Below are positions 10,985 to 22,200 of a stretch of DNA of 64,000 nt, in pieces. Position numbers and translations under genes: made by a program. The notes beneath the pieces were generated by a model. It made no database searches. It was not told the origin of the DNA and saw only the letters and a list, made by a program, of their open reading frames with translations. Source of the stretch: Anaspis maculata (lineage: Eukaryota; Arthropoda; Insecta; Coleoptera; Scraptiidae); contig OX421964.1 in assembly GCA_949128115.1 (NCBI GenBank), positions 20,484,892 through 20,548,891 on the forward strand, written 5' to 3'. Position 1 is the stretch's first letter. Every line of letters begins with the position of its first letter.

Positions 10985-12700
10985 TGAGAACGTTGCACTA
11001 CATCGTCTTGCTTTGCCAGAAAAGGGCAGAGGTGCTGTCACGTCTCACATCCACTGATGGCATGCAGGAACAAAACCATCCCTTGTGGAATCTGCGTTTC
11101 TCCATATGTGAAGGATTTTGCTAAATATTGGGCGCACTCTGACCCACCTCTGCCGCGTTTCTGCAGGTATACGTTGAGGAGAACCAGTAGGTCGACGTCC
11201 TTCCCAATGATGAAAACTTGGTCGAACGATGAGCTCTTCGAGAGGACAGTCCTTACTAAGCTTATCAGCATCGGCGCCTTCTTGGGATTGATGTACCTCG
11301 ATACCCTGTCTCTCGAATTTAGCACGCATCATGGTGATTAGTCGGCGTTTGTTACATTCATATTTGAAATCAGTTTCTCTTGGGGTACTTTGAAGGATGT
11401 TGATTCATCAAATAAAACGTCACTACAGGAGAGAGAAGCGGAGCGTTGCGTCGCAGGCGTTCAGCTGATCTAGAGCTCCTCATAGCTGCATCTTGTGGGT
11501 ATCCATCAAAAACCACAGCTACATTTTTAACAAAGTTGTTGAAAACGTAGCTGAGGTATCCCGCCACAATGGCTTTGACTGAGTGATTTCGATGCCAGAT
11601 CACCTTGTGCAGAAGGTAACCACCATCGGTCACTGTGAACGCTGTGTTTCCTGGGATGATGTTTTCAGTGATCGGTGTAAATGCTGAATATAAAGAAGAT
11701 TTTGTGCCTTTGCGCATCCCTTCTTCAGTGAACAAGAACAAAGGATACGGTGTTAGCCCATACGCAAAATGCTGCTTCAATTGTTCATCTGAATGTTTTA
11801 TGACGCAGACCCTCTGAAATATGGTGAAGAGATCGACATCAACCCTCTTGTTGAGCACTTTTACAGAGGTGGTGACTGATGCCAGGGTCTTCACTTAGTC
11901 CTTTCGTTTGAAAGTCACTTCACCAAAGGTGTTACCAACAATTTGTTTTATTTCTTCCGCTCCTAGCTTTTGAGTCAAATGGCAGTTGATATCAGGGCCT
12001 CCGAAAATTCGACTGTGGATGGAAACTAGGCGATCAGTGAACGGGAATGACGGGTGGGTGTTGAACCATATCTTCAAATTTTTGGCTTTTGCGGTGTCTC
12101 TTACAATTTGAGATGCTCTCATATCAACGTGCTGTTCTGATGTTGAAGTCGCAGTTCCAGTGAAACGTTCCACCCCCTCGAAAATGTTAAGCATGTAAAC
12201 CATCCCTACTGACCAGCGGACCAGCACACTGCTTGGTATTTCTCGGTTATAAGTCAGCCCACCCTGGCTTTTCATGGACCTCATCAGTACTTGTTCTAGG
12301 TTCTAGGTTGTCAAACCTGTCCACAAACGAGACAAGAACTTATCGGAGCGACGTATTGTAAAGGCTTCCCCTGTGAACATACGATACTCGTCTGGCTTTA
12401 TGTGCTCTTCCAGATTAAGCATGTCTTGAAGGGAAAGTAGAGTCGGGCATTTTTCGCGTAAGAGAAATGTCCAGCTGAATGAAAAAATGGGAGCATCTCA
12501 CTTACACACTCCAGGTAAAGCTGCCAGTCTCCCATTTGCTCCGCCTGGCTTCCTGAGAGCAGACATGCGATAATATTGGCATAACAGCTTGGATGTGGGC
12601 CCATTGTGTTCAATTTTTTTCAATGCAGTGAACTTGGCACATCGCGAGTTGAAAAACCTTATTCTCGTTGGCAAGAAGGATCTCGTTTCCACACATCAAT
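10985..12700 (-). pseudogene. PIN/FEN-like nuclease family gene, multiply broken
   Basis: Read on the minus strand, pieces line up in the order of a large multicopy invertebrate family of unknown function. Upstream is a segment with MGDWQLYLECV...MLPFFHSAGHFSYAKNARLY (12613-12398). Next is SSVLVRWSVGMVYM...TSEQHVDMRASQI..RD (12284-11898). Then comes ITENIIPGN...DGGYLLHKVIW...VAVVFDGYP (11894-11370), and finally GKDVDLLVLLNVYL...FLHAISGCET (11325-11038). The acidic motifs FDGYP and GKDVDLLVLL resemble metal-binding residues of PIN/FEN nucleases. Breaks: a frameshift near 12550, an in-frame TAA at 11895-11897 between two parts in the same frame, a frameshift between 11370 and 11250, and another after SGCET. 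I recognise the family from such motifs; its biochemical role is not established. Confidence 0.7.
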
Positions 12701-12934
12701 CTTGTCAATCCAGCACGTTCACCATTTACCTGTTTAATCTATCTCACTCGTTACCATTTCAGCTAATACGAGAGTGGTCAGTATGGTGCCCTTACGGCCC
12801 TCGAAGAAGCATGATAATGGAGCATTTTGTCAACGCTGTTTTCGGTGTAAATTGTTGTAGACAGCTCCTTCAAACCACTGCGAGCCATGACTCTACCAAT
12901 ACACCCAAGGAAGGACATGACAAGGGGAGATCTG

Positions 12935-13304
12935 ACACTGAGAACTGGCCAATTTTCACGTTTTGGAAAAAAAAGCGCTTCTTTGACTGGCTGTATCTTC
13001 GTAACCAATACACCTAGAGAGCTCGGGTTGAGTTCAAATTGTTGCAAATTTAGTATGCTTTGCAAAAGTATAACCTTGCTTGCTTATTACAAAAGTAATA
13101 CCCGTGAAAAGGTTCTTTAAGATAGTTTTTTCGAAAAAATTGCAACAAGTGCCAGAATTTCGCACTTCTTCGAGCACCACGGGTGTAGCATAGGATTTTC
13201 AGTTTTCATAACTACTCTCAAGAATCCTAACAATATATATATAAAAATCGTAGATAGATGCGCGTTTGCGATGTTTATTTTTTGTTTGTCGATATTGACT
13301 GGCC
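12935..13304 (-). repeat. Right terminal inverted repeat of the nuclease element
   Basis: Reverse complement of the left arm with scattered substitutions and small indels. Its outer end is TTGACTGGCC followed by TA. Confidence 0.7.
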
Positions 13305-13343
13305 TAGTTGTGTTGGTCGAAAACTTGATAACGGTCAGGGAAG

Positions 13344-13500
13344 GAAATTGATAGCGTTTTCCACTAACTTGCTCGAATTGCCGATTCAGGGCAGTTTTAG
13401 ACTATGCTATTGGTCGATTTGAGTTTTTTGGCCAATGACATTACGACAAATTACTCTGAATCGGGGCAGTGCAAGCAACTGGAAATCGCTATTGAATTCG
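13344..13500. repeat. Short inverted-repeat (MITE-like) element
   Basis: GAAATTGATAGCG... through CGATTCAGGGCAG is mirrored by CTCTGAATCGGGGCAG... through CGCTATTGAATTC, giving imperfect arms of about 50 bases around a 50-base loop. There is no coding content. Confidence 0.5.
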
Positions 13501-14776
13501 TAGCGTTCGACTGAAAGATGGCGGAAACCTCCAACTGCAGACCTCATTCAATTCCTCTGTTATATTGGACCGTGAGCTAGCGGCCTTTGAGATCATGTCA
13601 TTTCTGACCGCACCATACTTCTTGTGGTGATAGCCTACCACATGGTAGTTGCTGAAACGCCACTTTGCCTCCCCAAAGCGAGTCGTCTTGGAGGCTGCCA
13701 GTTGTCAAAATCCCCCAAACAAACCCAATTTCGCACTGTTAATTCGATCGATTTGAAATTTGGTCTATAGACAAGGTCTTGCTGTCAGATGAGCTGATTA
13801 GTTTTTGGCTGTCATCTGTCAAGTGGAAGTGTTATTATCAAAAAATGACAAAAGTTTTATCTCACAAAACTTGACTTGCAATATGTTATTTGAAAGCTCT
13901 AAAAAAACTGTATTCACAACAGTTAAAAGTACCCCTCCAACTCTCATTCGTCAGTAATTAAAAATATCAAAGTTCAAAACTTTGACATTTTATTCTTCAA
14001 AATCTATCCGATAGACTGAGATCAAATTCGGCACAAAGCAACAAACTAAAATAATCTAATTAAATCTGCAGTTGGAGTTTTCCACCATTTCCCAACAAGG
14101 CGTTACGAATTTTAGAATTTCCTCTTGGCCGTTGCCACCCGAGAGGTCCGCTCAACCGGACTCTGACCAGGACGACGCACGTTCAGAGTAGAACTCAACT
14201 CAGATGGTCTTTTCTGCTCGGGAATTGACTTTTTCCGACGAATTTCAACTGATATCAAAAGTAGATTGGATTGGGTGTAATGTAGGCCTATTTTCAAATG
14301 CGACGTGGTTTTTCGGCGGCTATTTTTTCAAAAAGCAATTGCACATTCCGTACCTAATTGGTATTCGCCGGAAGACCGGAGACGCGTCGCAGTTGAAATT
14401 GAAAATAGGCATACATGACGCCCAATCCAATCTGCTTTTGATATCTTGAAATCTTGATATTGTTACGAGCGGCGATCTTGTACATATAGGGAAACACTCG
14501 ATGTTTCTAGATCTTTCCACCATTAGATCGCAGTGTAGAAGTCTGGAGCGATCTCGTGCATTCCAGAGCGTTCGTATATGTGAGGCCCAATGGAGACTCG
14601 AACGTTCGATCAAGGCACATCAGTCCACTTTGGCGGAGGCGCAGATTCCAGAACACATGGAAAGCATACGGGTAACGTGTGCGATTATTCAGGAATGATC
14701 TAGAAACCGCATATGCCAGAACACCATGGAATTTGCTGAAAGCAGACAGAAACTTCGGAAACAATTTTCGGAGGCC

Positions 14777-14787
14777 TTATATAAGGC
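14777..14787 (+). promoter_or_regulatory. TATA box of the solo LTR
   Basis: CTTATATAAGG lies inside the palindrome GCCTTATATAAGGC, about 320 bases from the LTR start and 120 bases before the AATAAA signal. Position fits an LTR core promoter. Confidence 0.65.
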
Positions 14788-14906
14788 GTCAGCCGGCAGC
14801 TCGCGGCAGTATTGAATTTGGAAGCGAACAAGTGCGAAACAAGCGAAGTACCTGCGAAATAATTCCAAGTGAATAATTGTTAGCATTTATTGTAGTAGTA
14901 CGCCGA

Positions 14907-14912
14907 AATAAA
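14907..14912 (+). promoter_or_regulatory. Polyadenylation signal of the solo LTR
   Basis: AATAAA followed about 10 bases later by a GT-rich stretch (GTGTGTGTTTG), as expected at the R/U5 border. Confidence 0.6.
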
Positions 14913-16029
14913 CAGTGTGTGTTTGAAACAATCGTCTCAATTATATTCGAACCCGTACGCGGAAATATCGTAACAATATAGTTGAAATCTTAAGAAAAAA
15001 GTCAATCCCCGAGCAGGAAAGACCGTCTGAGTTGAGTTCTACACTAAACGTATGTCGTCCTCGTCAAAATCCGGGTGAGCGGCCCTCTCGGGTGGCAACG
15101 GCCAAGAGAAAATAAAAAATTCGTAACGCCTTGTTGGGAAATGTGGGGAAGCTCCAACTGCAGATTTGATTAGATTATTTTAGTTTGCTGCTTTATGCCG
15201 GATTTGATGCCAGCCCATTGGATAGATTTTGAAGAAATGAATGTCAAAGTTTTAAACTTTGATATTTTTCAATAACTTACAAATGACCGTTAGAAGAGTA
15301 CTTCAAACTGTTCTGGATACAGTTTTTTCAGAGGTCTCGAATAACATACTGCAAGTCAAGTTTTGTGAAATAAAACTTCTGTCATTTTTTGATAATGACA
15401 CTTCCACTTGACAGATGACAGCCAAAAACTAATCAGCTCATTTGACAGCAAGACCTTGTCTGTATACCAAATTTCAAGTCGTTCGGATTAACGGTGCAAA
15501 ATTGTTTTTTTAAGGACTTTTGACAACTGGCAGCCCCCAAGACGACTCGCTTTGGGGAGGCAGACTGGCGTTTCAGCAACTACCATGTGGGTGGCTATCA
15601 TCACAAGAAGTATGGTGCGGTCAGAAATGACATGATCTCAAAGGCCGCTACCTCACGGTCTACCGGGTGGGCCATAAAAAACCGTGCTCGGAATTTTTCT
15701 TTCTAAAATTTTCATTTCGCCCCGGATTTCATCGAAATTTTCAAAATTGGCTAGCCAATTGAATAGGCTATCATTTTCGTACTTCAAAATGGCCGACATA
15801 TCCATATTCAAGATGGCAGAAACAATTAAAACAAGTGAGTATGCCTTCACGTGCGTGAGTCTCAGTAGCGCATTTTCTCAAAGAGGCATATTGTGAACAT
15901 AAAGAAATTTGGTTGAAGGAGAAACACCATTCTTTGCCCACTTTCTTCATTCGAAACTCTATTTCATTGGTACTTGCCAATGGAATAGATTTGAATGAGA
16001 ATTCTTTCACTCATCAATATTTTTTTGTT

Positions 16030-18530
16030 TGAAGGCGGGAGCTGGGAGCGGCGACTAATCAACAGTAGTCTATTCTTTCCCATTTTTAGTCGGCTATCCA
16101 TATAGGTAGTTTGCAAAATTTAAATTTCGCGCCTGTTTTTGCGCCTCTAGCGGTAGAAAAGCACTCCTTTGGAGGGTAGACATGCGCATGTCACGTTGAC
16201 AAGCGCTTTGAAAGGTCGTGCGGCGAGATTTTTGAATGAGTGGTTGTGAGGTGCGATCTTTTGGGTTCAGGCCGATTTCCTTCCGGCATAAAACAGCCGG
16301 CAATGCCGGTAAAGGGAAGATGCTGATGGAAGCAAGCCATATTTTTGATTTTGTGGAGGTAGCAGGCCAAAGGTAAGGCGAAGAAAGGCGAAGGTAATTC
16401 ACCAGACCTTAACCAACTTGCCTCCTTATGATGTAGCTTTTTTTACACTATTGATCCAAACTTGCCATCGATCAACTTCGTGCCATCTTCCAGAGAATCT
16501 CTAAAATACCACAGATCTTTTTCCTGCATTATAATAAGTGTTACGGCATCCAATAACACAACAGTCCAGTTTCGATTTTTTTGGTTGTCCCATCTTACAA
16601 CTCTGAAGTTTGCTTTCTCACGTTCTTGAAAGGGGAGACAATTTGTTAATGAATTCAAGGTACTCACCATAGGTACCTAGTTATAATAAGGCTAAAACCT
16701 ACCTTAGAGTCACATACAGATAGCGAGCTGAAGTTTCGCGACACCGCCGTGTGACTAAACCGTCATCAATTGACTTTTTTTATGACAATGATAATTATAA
16801 TACCTAGTCTTTTTGATCCTGAGCAATGATGCATCTTAGTTCATCCCTCCACAATGGCGCTGGGGGCATATCTGCTAATCGCCTATAGCGAAAGAACTAG
16901 ATCGCTATGTCTTCGGGTTTATGTTTTCCATTTATCTCTTACTTTGAGGGCAGCGTGTGGGGGTGGCAGCATTCGGCAAAGTAACTGTTGCACAGTTTGA
17001 GTTAGGAGTTTCTAAATGTTTAAGGAAATATGACAATCAGTGAAAACTGTGAAAGTTGCACTTTTTTTCTTTTGGGGGTGGAAGTTGGAGGCGGCGCCAT
17101 ATCAAAAGTAGCCTATTCTTTCTCATTTTCAGTTAGCTATCCATATAGCGAAAGAATTAGATCGTTATGTCTTCGGGTTTATGTTTTTCATTCATCTCTC
17201 ACTTTAAGGAGAGCGTGTGGGGGAGGCAGCATTCGGCAAAGTAACTGTTGCGCAGTTTGAGTTGGGAGTTTCTAAATGTAAGGGAAATATGACAATCAGT
17301 GAAAATTGTGAAAGTTGCATTTTTTTGTTTGGAGGCGGCGGCTTATTAAAAGTGGCCTATTTTTTTCCAATTTCAGTCAGCTATCAATATAGAGGAAGAA
17401 TTAGATCGCTATATCTTGAGGTTCATGTTTTACATTTATCTCCCACTTTGAGGGCGGCGTGTGGGAGCGGCAGAGTTTGGCAAAGAAACTCCTGCACAGT
17501 TTGAGTCAAGAGTTTCTAACTGTTCGAGGTAAATTATCAGCTTAATCAGTGGAAATTGTTGAAAGTTGCATTCTTTCTCTTTTGGGGGCGGAAGCTGAAG
17601 GCGGCGCCATATCAAAAGTAGCCTATTCTTCTCCATTTTCAGTCAGCTATCCATATAGCGAAAAACTTAGATCGCTATGTCTTCGGGTTCATGTTTTTCA
17701 TTTCTCTCCTACTTTGGGGGCGGCGTGTGGGGGCGGCAGCGTTAGGCTGAGCAAATGCTGCACAATTTGAGTTGGCAGTTCCTAAATGTTGAAGGGAACA
17801 TCTCAATCAGTAACATTTGTGAAAGTTGCACATTTTATCGTTTGGGGGCGGAATCTGGGGGCGGCGACTAACCAAAAGTAGCCTATCTTTTCCCATTTTT
17901 AGTCAGCTATTTATATACCGGAAGAATCAGATCGCTGTCTTCGGGTTTATGTTTTTCATTTTAAAGTGATTGGGGGCGGCGTGTGGGGGCGGCAGCGTTC
18001 GGCTGAGCAAATGTTGCACAATTTGAGTTTGCAGTTCCTAAATATTTAAGGGAACATCTCAATCAGTAACATTAGTGAAAGTTGCACTTTTTATCGTTTG
18101 GGGGTGGAATCTGGGGGCGGCGACTAACCAAAAGTAGCCTATCCTTCCCCATTTTTAGTCAGCCATTTATATACCGAAATAATCAGATCGCTATGTCTTT
18201 GGGTTTATGTTTTTCATTTTAAAGTGATTGGGGGCGGCGTGTGGGGGTGGCAGCGTTCGGCTGAGCAAATGTTGCACAATTTGGGTTGGCAGTTCCTAAA
18301 TGTTTGAGGGAACATCTCAATCAGTAACACTTGTGAAAGTTGCACTTTTTATCGTTTGGGGGCGGAATCTGGGGGCGGCGACTAACCAAAAGTAGCCTAT
18401 CGTTTCCCATTTTCAGTCAGCTATTTATATAGCGAGAGAATCAGATCGCTATGTCTTCGGGTTTATGTTTTTCATTTTAAAGTGATTGGGGGCGGTTTTC
18501 AGCAGTTTTTTCATGTCGGCGGCGCATATT
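16030..18530 (+). repeat. Satellite array, unit about 258 bp, interrupted by a 770-bp insertion
   Basis: The landmark ATCGCTATGTCTTCGGG recurs near 16901, 17161, 17405, 17671, 17931, 18187 and 18445, giving spacings of 260, 244, 266, 260, 256 and 258. Each unit also has GGGGGCGG..GGCGGCG and a GAAAGTTGCA stretch. A further partial unit at 16030-16100 is cut off after CTATCCATATAG and appears to resume near 16884, so about 770 bases were inserted into an older array. Copies 5-7 are more alike than 1-4, suggesting local homogenisation. Confidence 0.85.
16426..16593 (-). pseudogene. THAP-type zinc-finger remnant with one in-frame stop
   Basis: From ATG at 16593 the minus strand reads 55 codons in one frame to TAA at 16426. 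The start MGQPKKSKLDCCVIGCRN has the Cys-x(3-4)-Cys opening of a C2CH THAP finger (C11/C12 and C16), followed by VVF, then RFSG, then W-Q-V-W-I, matching the F-x-F-P and W positions of THAP domains. Codon 31 (16501-16503) is TAG between VVF and RFSG, where a tyrosine-like residue is usual. The later conserved Cys-His pair is not seen in frame. THAP domains occur in P-element-type transposases and host DNA-binding proteins. It lies in the insertion that splits the satellite. Confidence 0.55.
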
Positions 18531-18859
18531 GAAGACGGAATGTTTCTTGGCTTACGTTTATAAGTGGCAACTATGTATTATTCAAAAAATGAGAACACCA
18601 GAGCATCAGGTCTGGTAGAAAGTGCAATATTATGTTATTTCAAGTTTATCGGGGGCGGTTTTCTCTATGTTGGCGGCGCAATATAGACATCCAATATAGC
18701 CTAGCCCTCCTTTGGGAGTAGCAGCTATGTAACAGCGAAAAAATTAGAAAGCTAGGTCGTCTAGTTTGGGAGGAGTTCGAGGAACGGACGGACGGACGGA
18801 CAAAGCGGTTGCAATAGCGATTTTCATCAAGATGGAAAATGCGCTAATCAGGCCTTCTT

Positions 18860-20089
18860 TTGTTCTCGTCTCGCTTTCTATTGAAAGTTAGCAGAAAGTC
18901 AAAACCAATAATGTATTATGAAGGAATAGATCTTTCTTGTCAATTCATGACCACAACTAATAAAATCGGGTCATCTGCTGAGGAGCTATTGCGAGTTGAA
19001 GTAAAGCCTACCTTCCGTTTTTTCCATTCCCGCATAATTGATCCAAATTCAGGTATCCTGCCCGCCAATGCGCCATATGCTCATTTCTCAACCGATTTTC
19101 TCAAATTTGGTATCAGTGGCTAGTCAATTGGACAGGCTATATTTTTCACATGAGAAAATGACCGACATGTCAAAATCCAACATGGCGGAAGCAACTGAAA
19201 ATAGAATTTCTCTTATCCGCATTGATCTTCAATAAAAATTAGCAGAAAGTCAAAACCAATAGTAATTATGAAAGAATAGACTTTCCTTGACAATTCAAGA
19301 CCGCAACCAATCAGATCGAGTCATCTGCTGAGCATGAGCCATGGCGAGTTGAAGCGAAGCCTATCTACCCAGTTCCATATTCCCGCATAAATGACCCAAA
19401 TTAGGAATCCTGCCCGCCATATCCTTGATTCCCAACCGATTTTGTCAAATTTGGTATCAATGGCTAGCCAATTGGACAAGCTACCGATTTCATATGAGAA
19501 AATGGCCAGCATGTCAAAATTCAAGATGGCGGAAGCTATTGAAAATGGGCCTTATTCGTTCTTGTTGGAATAGGAAATCGGAAAGTAGGCTTCGCTTCAA
19601 CTCGCAGTAGCTCCTCAGCAGATGACCCGATTTGATTGGTTGTGGTCTTGAATTGTTGAGGGAGGTCTATTCCTCCATAATACTTATTAGTTTTTATTTT
19701 CTGTTCATTTTTATTTAATAGCAATGTGGACAAAAGAAATTCTATTTTCAATTGCTTCCGCCATCTTGGATTTTGACATGTCGGTCATTTTCTCATATGA
19801 AGGAGGTAGCCTGTTCAAGTGGCTAGCCATTAATACCAAATTTATGAAAATCGGTTGAGAAATAATCATATGGCAGATTGGCGGCCAGGATACCTAAAAT
19901 TGGGTCAATTATGCGGAAATGAAAAAAACTGAAAGTAGGCTTTACTTAAACTCACAATAGATCCTCAGCAGATGACCCGATTCTCTTGGTTGTGGTCTTG
20001 AATTGACAAGAAAGGTCTATTCCTTCATAATGCATTATTGGTTTCAACTTTCCGCTAACTTTAAATAGAAATCAACGAGAACAAAAGAA
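18860..20089. repeat. Two direct and two inverted copies of a 350-bp unit
   Basis: AGCAGAAAGTCAAAACCAAT occurs at about 18891 and 19240 (349 apart), and its degenerate complement at about 19686 and 20038 (352 apart). Each unit holds GTCATCTGCTGAG..GAG, a GAGTTGAAG.AAGCCTA segment and a TCAA.ATGGCGGAAGC box. The centre of symmetry is near 19565. Short ORFs here come from the repeat. Confidence 0.7.
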
Positions 20090-20267
20090 GGCCTATTTCC
20101 AATTGTTTCTGCCATCTTGAATTTTGGTACGTCATCCATTGTTGAATACGGAAATGACAGCCTATTCAATTGGCAAGCCAATGCTGAAAAGTTTGATGAA
20201 ATCGGTGGCGAAATAAAAATTTTAGAAGGAGAAATTCCGATCACGGTTTTTTATGGCCCACCCGGTA

Positions 20268-20590
20268 TATTGTTTCCTGCCTGATTTTGTTCTATTTCAT
20301 TGAACAGATTTTGATTCATTGAATGCCAAAGTTTTGAACTTTGATATTGTACAATATTTGACAGAAGACAGATGGAGGAATACTTCCAACTCCTCTGAGT
20401 ACAGTTCTTCAGGGGCTTTCAAATGACATATCGCAAGTGAAGTTGCGTTTCATCATTTTTTGATATTGACACTTCTGTAAAACAGATGACAGCCAAACAA
20501 AAAAAACTCATTCGACAGCAAAACCATGTCTACATACCAAATTTCAAGTCGATCGGAACAACGGTTCGGCAGTTAGTTATCGTGGAAAGT
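20268..20590. repeat. Partial arm of the 13.6-kb foldback family
   Basis: Segments such as AAAGTTTTGAACTTTGATATT, CATTTTTTGATATTGACACTTC and ACAGATGACAGCCAAA match the right arm at 15180-15480 in the same order. The outer part is missing because the 15661-20267 element abuts it. Confidence 0.65.
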
Positions 20591-20769
20591 TACAAGTTGC
20601 AGCGTTCATGCATGCGCAGTTCATGCGGTTGTTGCAGCAATATCCTTCTATTTTCTTTGCTCATTATCAAGCTTATTATAGCATCAGTTACTTACACCAT
20701 ACTGTTCCAAAACTCGCTGGAGACTACGACGCACGAATAAGTCGTAGTCGAATAAGTATTCGTAAATTA

Positions 20770-22200
20770 AGTTTCGTCACATGGCCGCCATTCTTGAGAA
20801 ACTATAGGAGAAACTCCCTGGGAGCTTTATGCAATCCGCAGTACATTGCTGTAGCGAGAGTTGCCTAAAACTATGGAGGTTTCTCGCCTACCCAAAGGCA
20901 CGAGGTTGCATGGCGTGAAATGTCCCCAGAGTGGTGTCAGGGCCGCTATTCTTGAATCGTGTGAGAAAAGTCCCTGGGAGTTTTATGCAATCCGCGATAC
21001 ATCAACGTAGCGAGAGTTGCCTAAAACCATGTGAGAATGGTTCTCGCCTACTTTAGAGTAGACGAGAAAACTCACACGGGTTGCAACATTATACGGCGTG
21101 AAGTGTCATCACTGGCATGGCGGGCAGCGGCTTCGGGTGAGGGTTCGGAACAAGTTACGGGAAACGGACAACTGCGAAAGGAACCGAATCGGCCATTTCT
21201 ACCACACTTCAAGAATACGTGTTTCGGACTGGCATGTGATTTCTCACACGATTGAAGAATAGCGGCCCTGGTGGTGGCTACGGGTGAGGATTTAGAACAA
21301 AACAGAGGATTCAGAGGATTTGCGAAACGAACCAAGGGCTCTATTTCTTGCAGGGAGTCGACATTCGCCTGCCTGAGAATGACAGGAAAATTTGACAGGA
21401 GCATAGCTCCCCGGCTCAAACCAGGGAGCGGACTCACCTCCTTTGCTTTGAGTTGACGGGTTGCATATCTGTCACTTCTTTCAGTGATTAACAGGCAGAG
21501 CAATCATCTGAAGAAACAATTCCCTAGAAACTACTAAAACTTCTGGAAGACAATAAAAAATGACAGTCTACATTCGTCAAGATAACCTTACAATTTTTGA
21601 TTTATTCATTGGGGTTTGTTTTTGTTGGGAACTTTTATCAGGGAACAAGTTGAACAAGGAAATTTCGTGCCTTCGCTCCGTTTCAGTCATGTCGGTAGAA
21701 CAGCATGCTGTCATGTCACGTTTGACGAATTAACACGATTCCGTCGCGGAACTTGCCGAGCCAAGTTCCCAGAAATACCCATTTTCTACATGAGGCGGCG
21801 AGGCGAGTTGCATTGCGGTCACTGGGTGACCAACTCCCTGCTAGAAATAGGGCCCCAAATCGGCCGTTTTCTCACACAGTTCAAGAACTCGGACTGCCAT
21901 GCGTTAGCAAGAAACATCACCCCCTAGGCAACCAGTTATACATTGAACACGGTTTTTTTTTCCAACTCAGCACGAAACTCACTTTTTTCCCAGCAATGCA
22001 CATGGACAATGTAATCTCGCATAATTTAGCATAAGACTCGGCATGAAACTTGGTAGTTTTTCGTTATCTCTTTTATGTTGTCAAATTGGTAGCTGAAAAT
22101 TTGCGAGTTTTTTAGAGTTTCGCTAGCTCGCGCACTGCAAGAGTTCCATCCCACACCTTTGAGAATCGACAGCACATGTCAGGCCCCTGAATATCTAAAT
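20770..22200. repeat. Mosaic of diverged repeats, no gene
   Basis: A segment containing CTCCCTGGGAG.TTTATGCAATCCGC and GTAGCGAGAGTTGCCTAAAAC occurs twice in tandem, near 20814 and 20970. Later parts repeat CGGCC.TTTCTCACAC.GTTCAAGAA in forms near 21190 and 21860, and GAATAGCGGCCC near 21253 mirrors GGGCCGCTATTC near 20940. Overlapping ORFs on both strands (up to 143 codons, 21072-21503) have no family pattern. Confidence 0.5.
21921..22110 (+). repeat. Dispersed repeat, copy 1
   Basis: CCCCCTAGGCAACCAGTTATACAT and following sequence, including GCAATGCACATGGACAATGTAAT, matches 28275-28430 in the same orientation with many substitutions. Confidence 0.55.

Larger units (their letters stand above)
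10427..13304. mobile_element. TA-flanked element with long inverted repeats carrying a nuclease-like gene
   Basis: The left end GGCCAGTCAATGAAG at 10427 and right end ATTGACTGGCC at 13304 are reverse complements, each flanked outside by TA (10425-10426, 13305-13306). After a small indel the inverted similarity continues for about 350 bases per side, including a highly similar segment with CGCAAACGCGC and ATCGTAGATA-like sequence. The 2.9-kb element holds one decayed gene on the minus strand. No DDE transposase was recognised, so the element is either non-autonomous or mobilised through an unknown route. The same terminal decamer and TA flank bound the element at 47427-49196. Confidence 0.7.
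14461..14975 (+). mobile_element. Solo LTR of an LTR retrotransposon
   Basis: The 515-bp segment begins TGTTACGA and ends TCGTAACA, an 8-base perfect inverted terminus of the TG...CA type. It is flanked by ATAT on both sides (14457-14460 and 14976-14979), a 4-base target duplication typical of Ty3/gypsy-type insertion. It contains TATATAAGG near 14779 and AATAAA at 14907, in the order expected of U3-R-U5. No gag/pol is nearby, so it is a solo LTR left by recombination. Assignment to the Ty3 group is inference. Confidence 0.82.
13568..15660. mobile_element. Foldback element interrupted by a solo LTR
   Basis: The left arm from GACCGTGAGCTAGCGG (13568) is the reverse complement of the right arm ending CCGCTACCTCACGGTC (15660). 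Arms of about 730 bases are well conserved; both carry the segment CCACCCGAGAGG.CCGCTC. The right arm is split: its inner part lies at about 14396-14460 and the rest at 14976-15660, with an LTR between. Removing that insertion leaves an element of about 1.58 kb with a loop of about 100 bases. Single-arm relatives occur at 20268-20590 and 52600-53240. No transposase is seen. Confidence 0.75.
15661..20267. mobile_element. 4.6-kb TA-flanked composite element with satellite interior
   Basis: Left end TACCGGGTGGGCCATAAAAA (15661) and right end TTTTTATGGCCCACCCGGTA (20267) are exact reverse complements, TA being the likely target duplication. Inverted similarity extends about 175 bases per side (15661-15836 with 20090-20267) with substitutions. 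Inside, in order, are a leftmost TAGCGCATTTTC motif (15862), a 258-bp satellite, a GACG array with GAAAATGCGCTAA (18780-18846), and a pair of direct plus a pair of inverted 350-bp units. No transposase is recognisable. It abuts the foldback at 13568-15660 and the partial relative at 20268. Confidence 0.75.
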
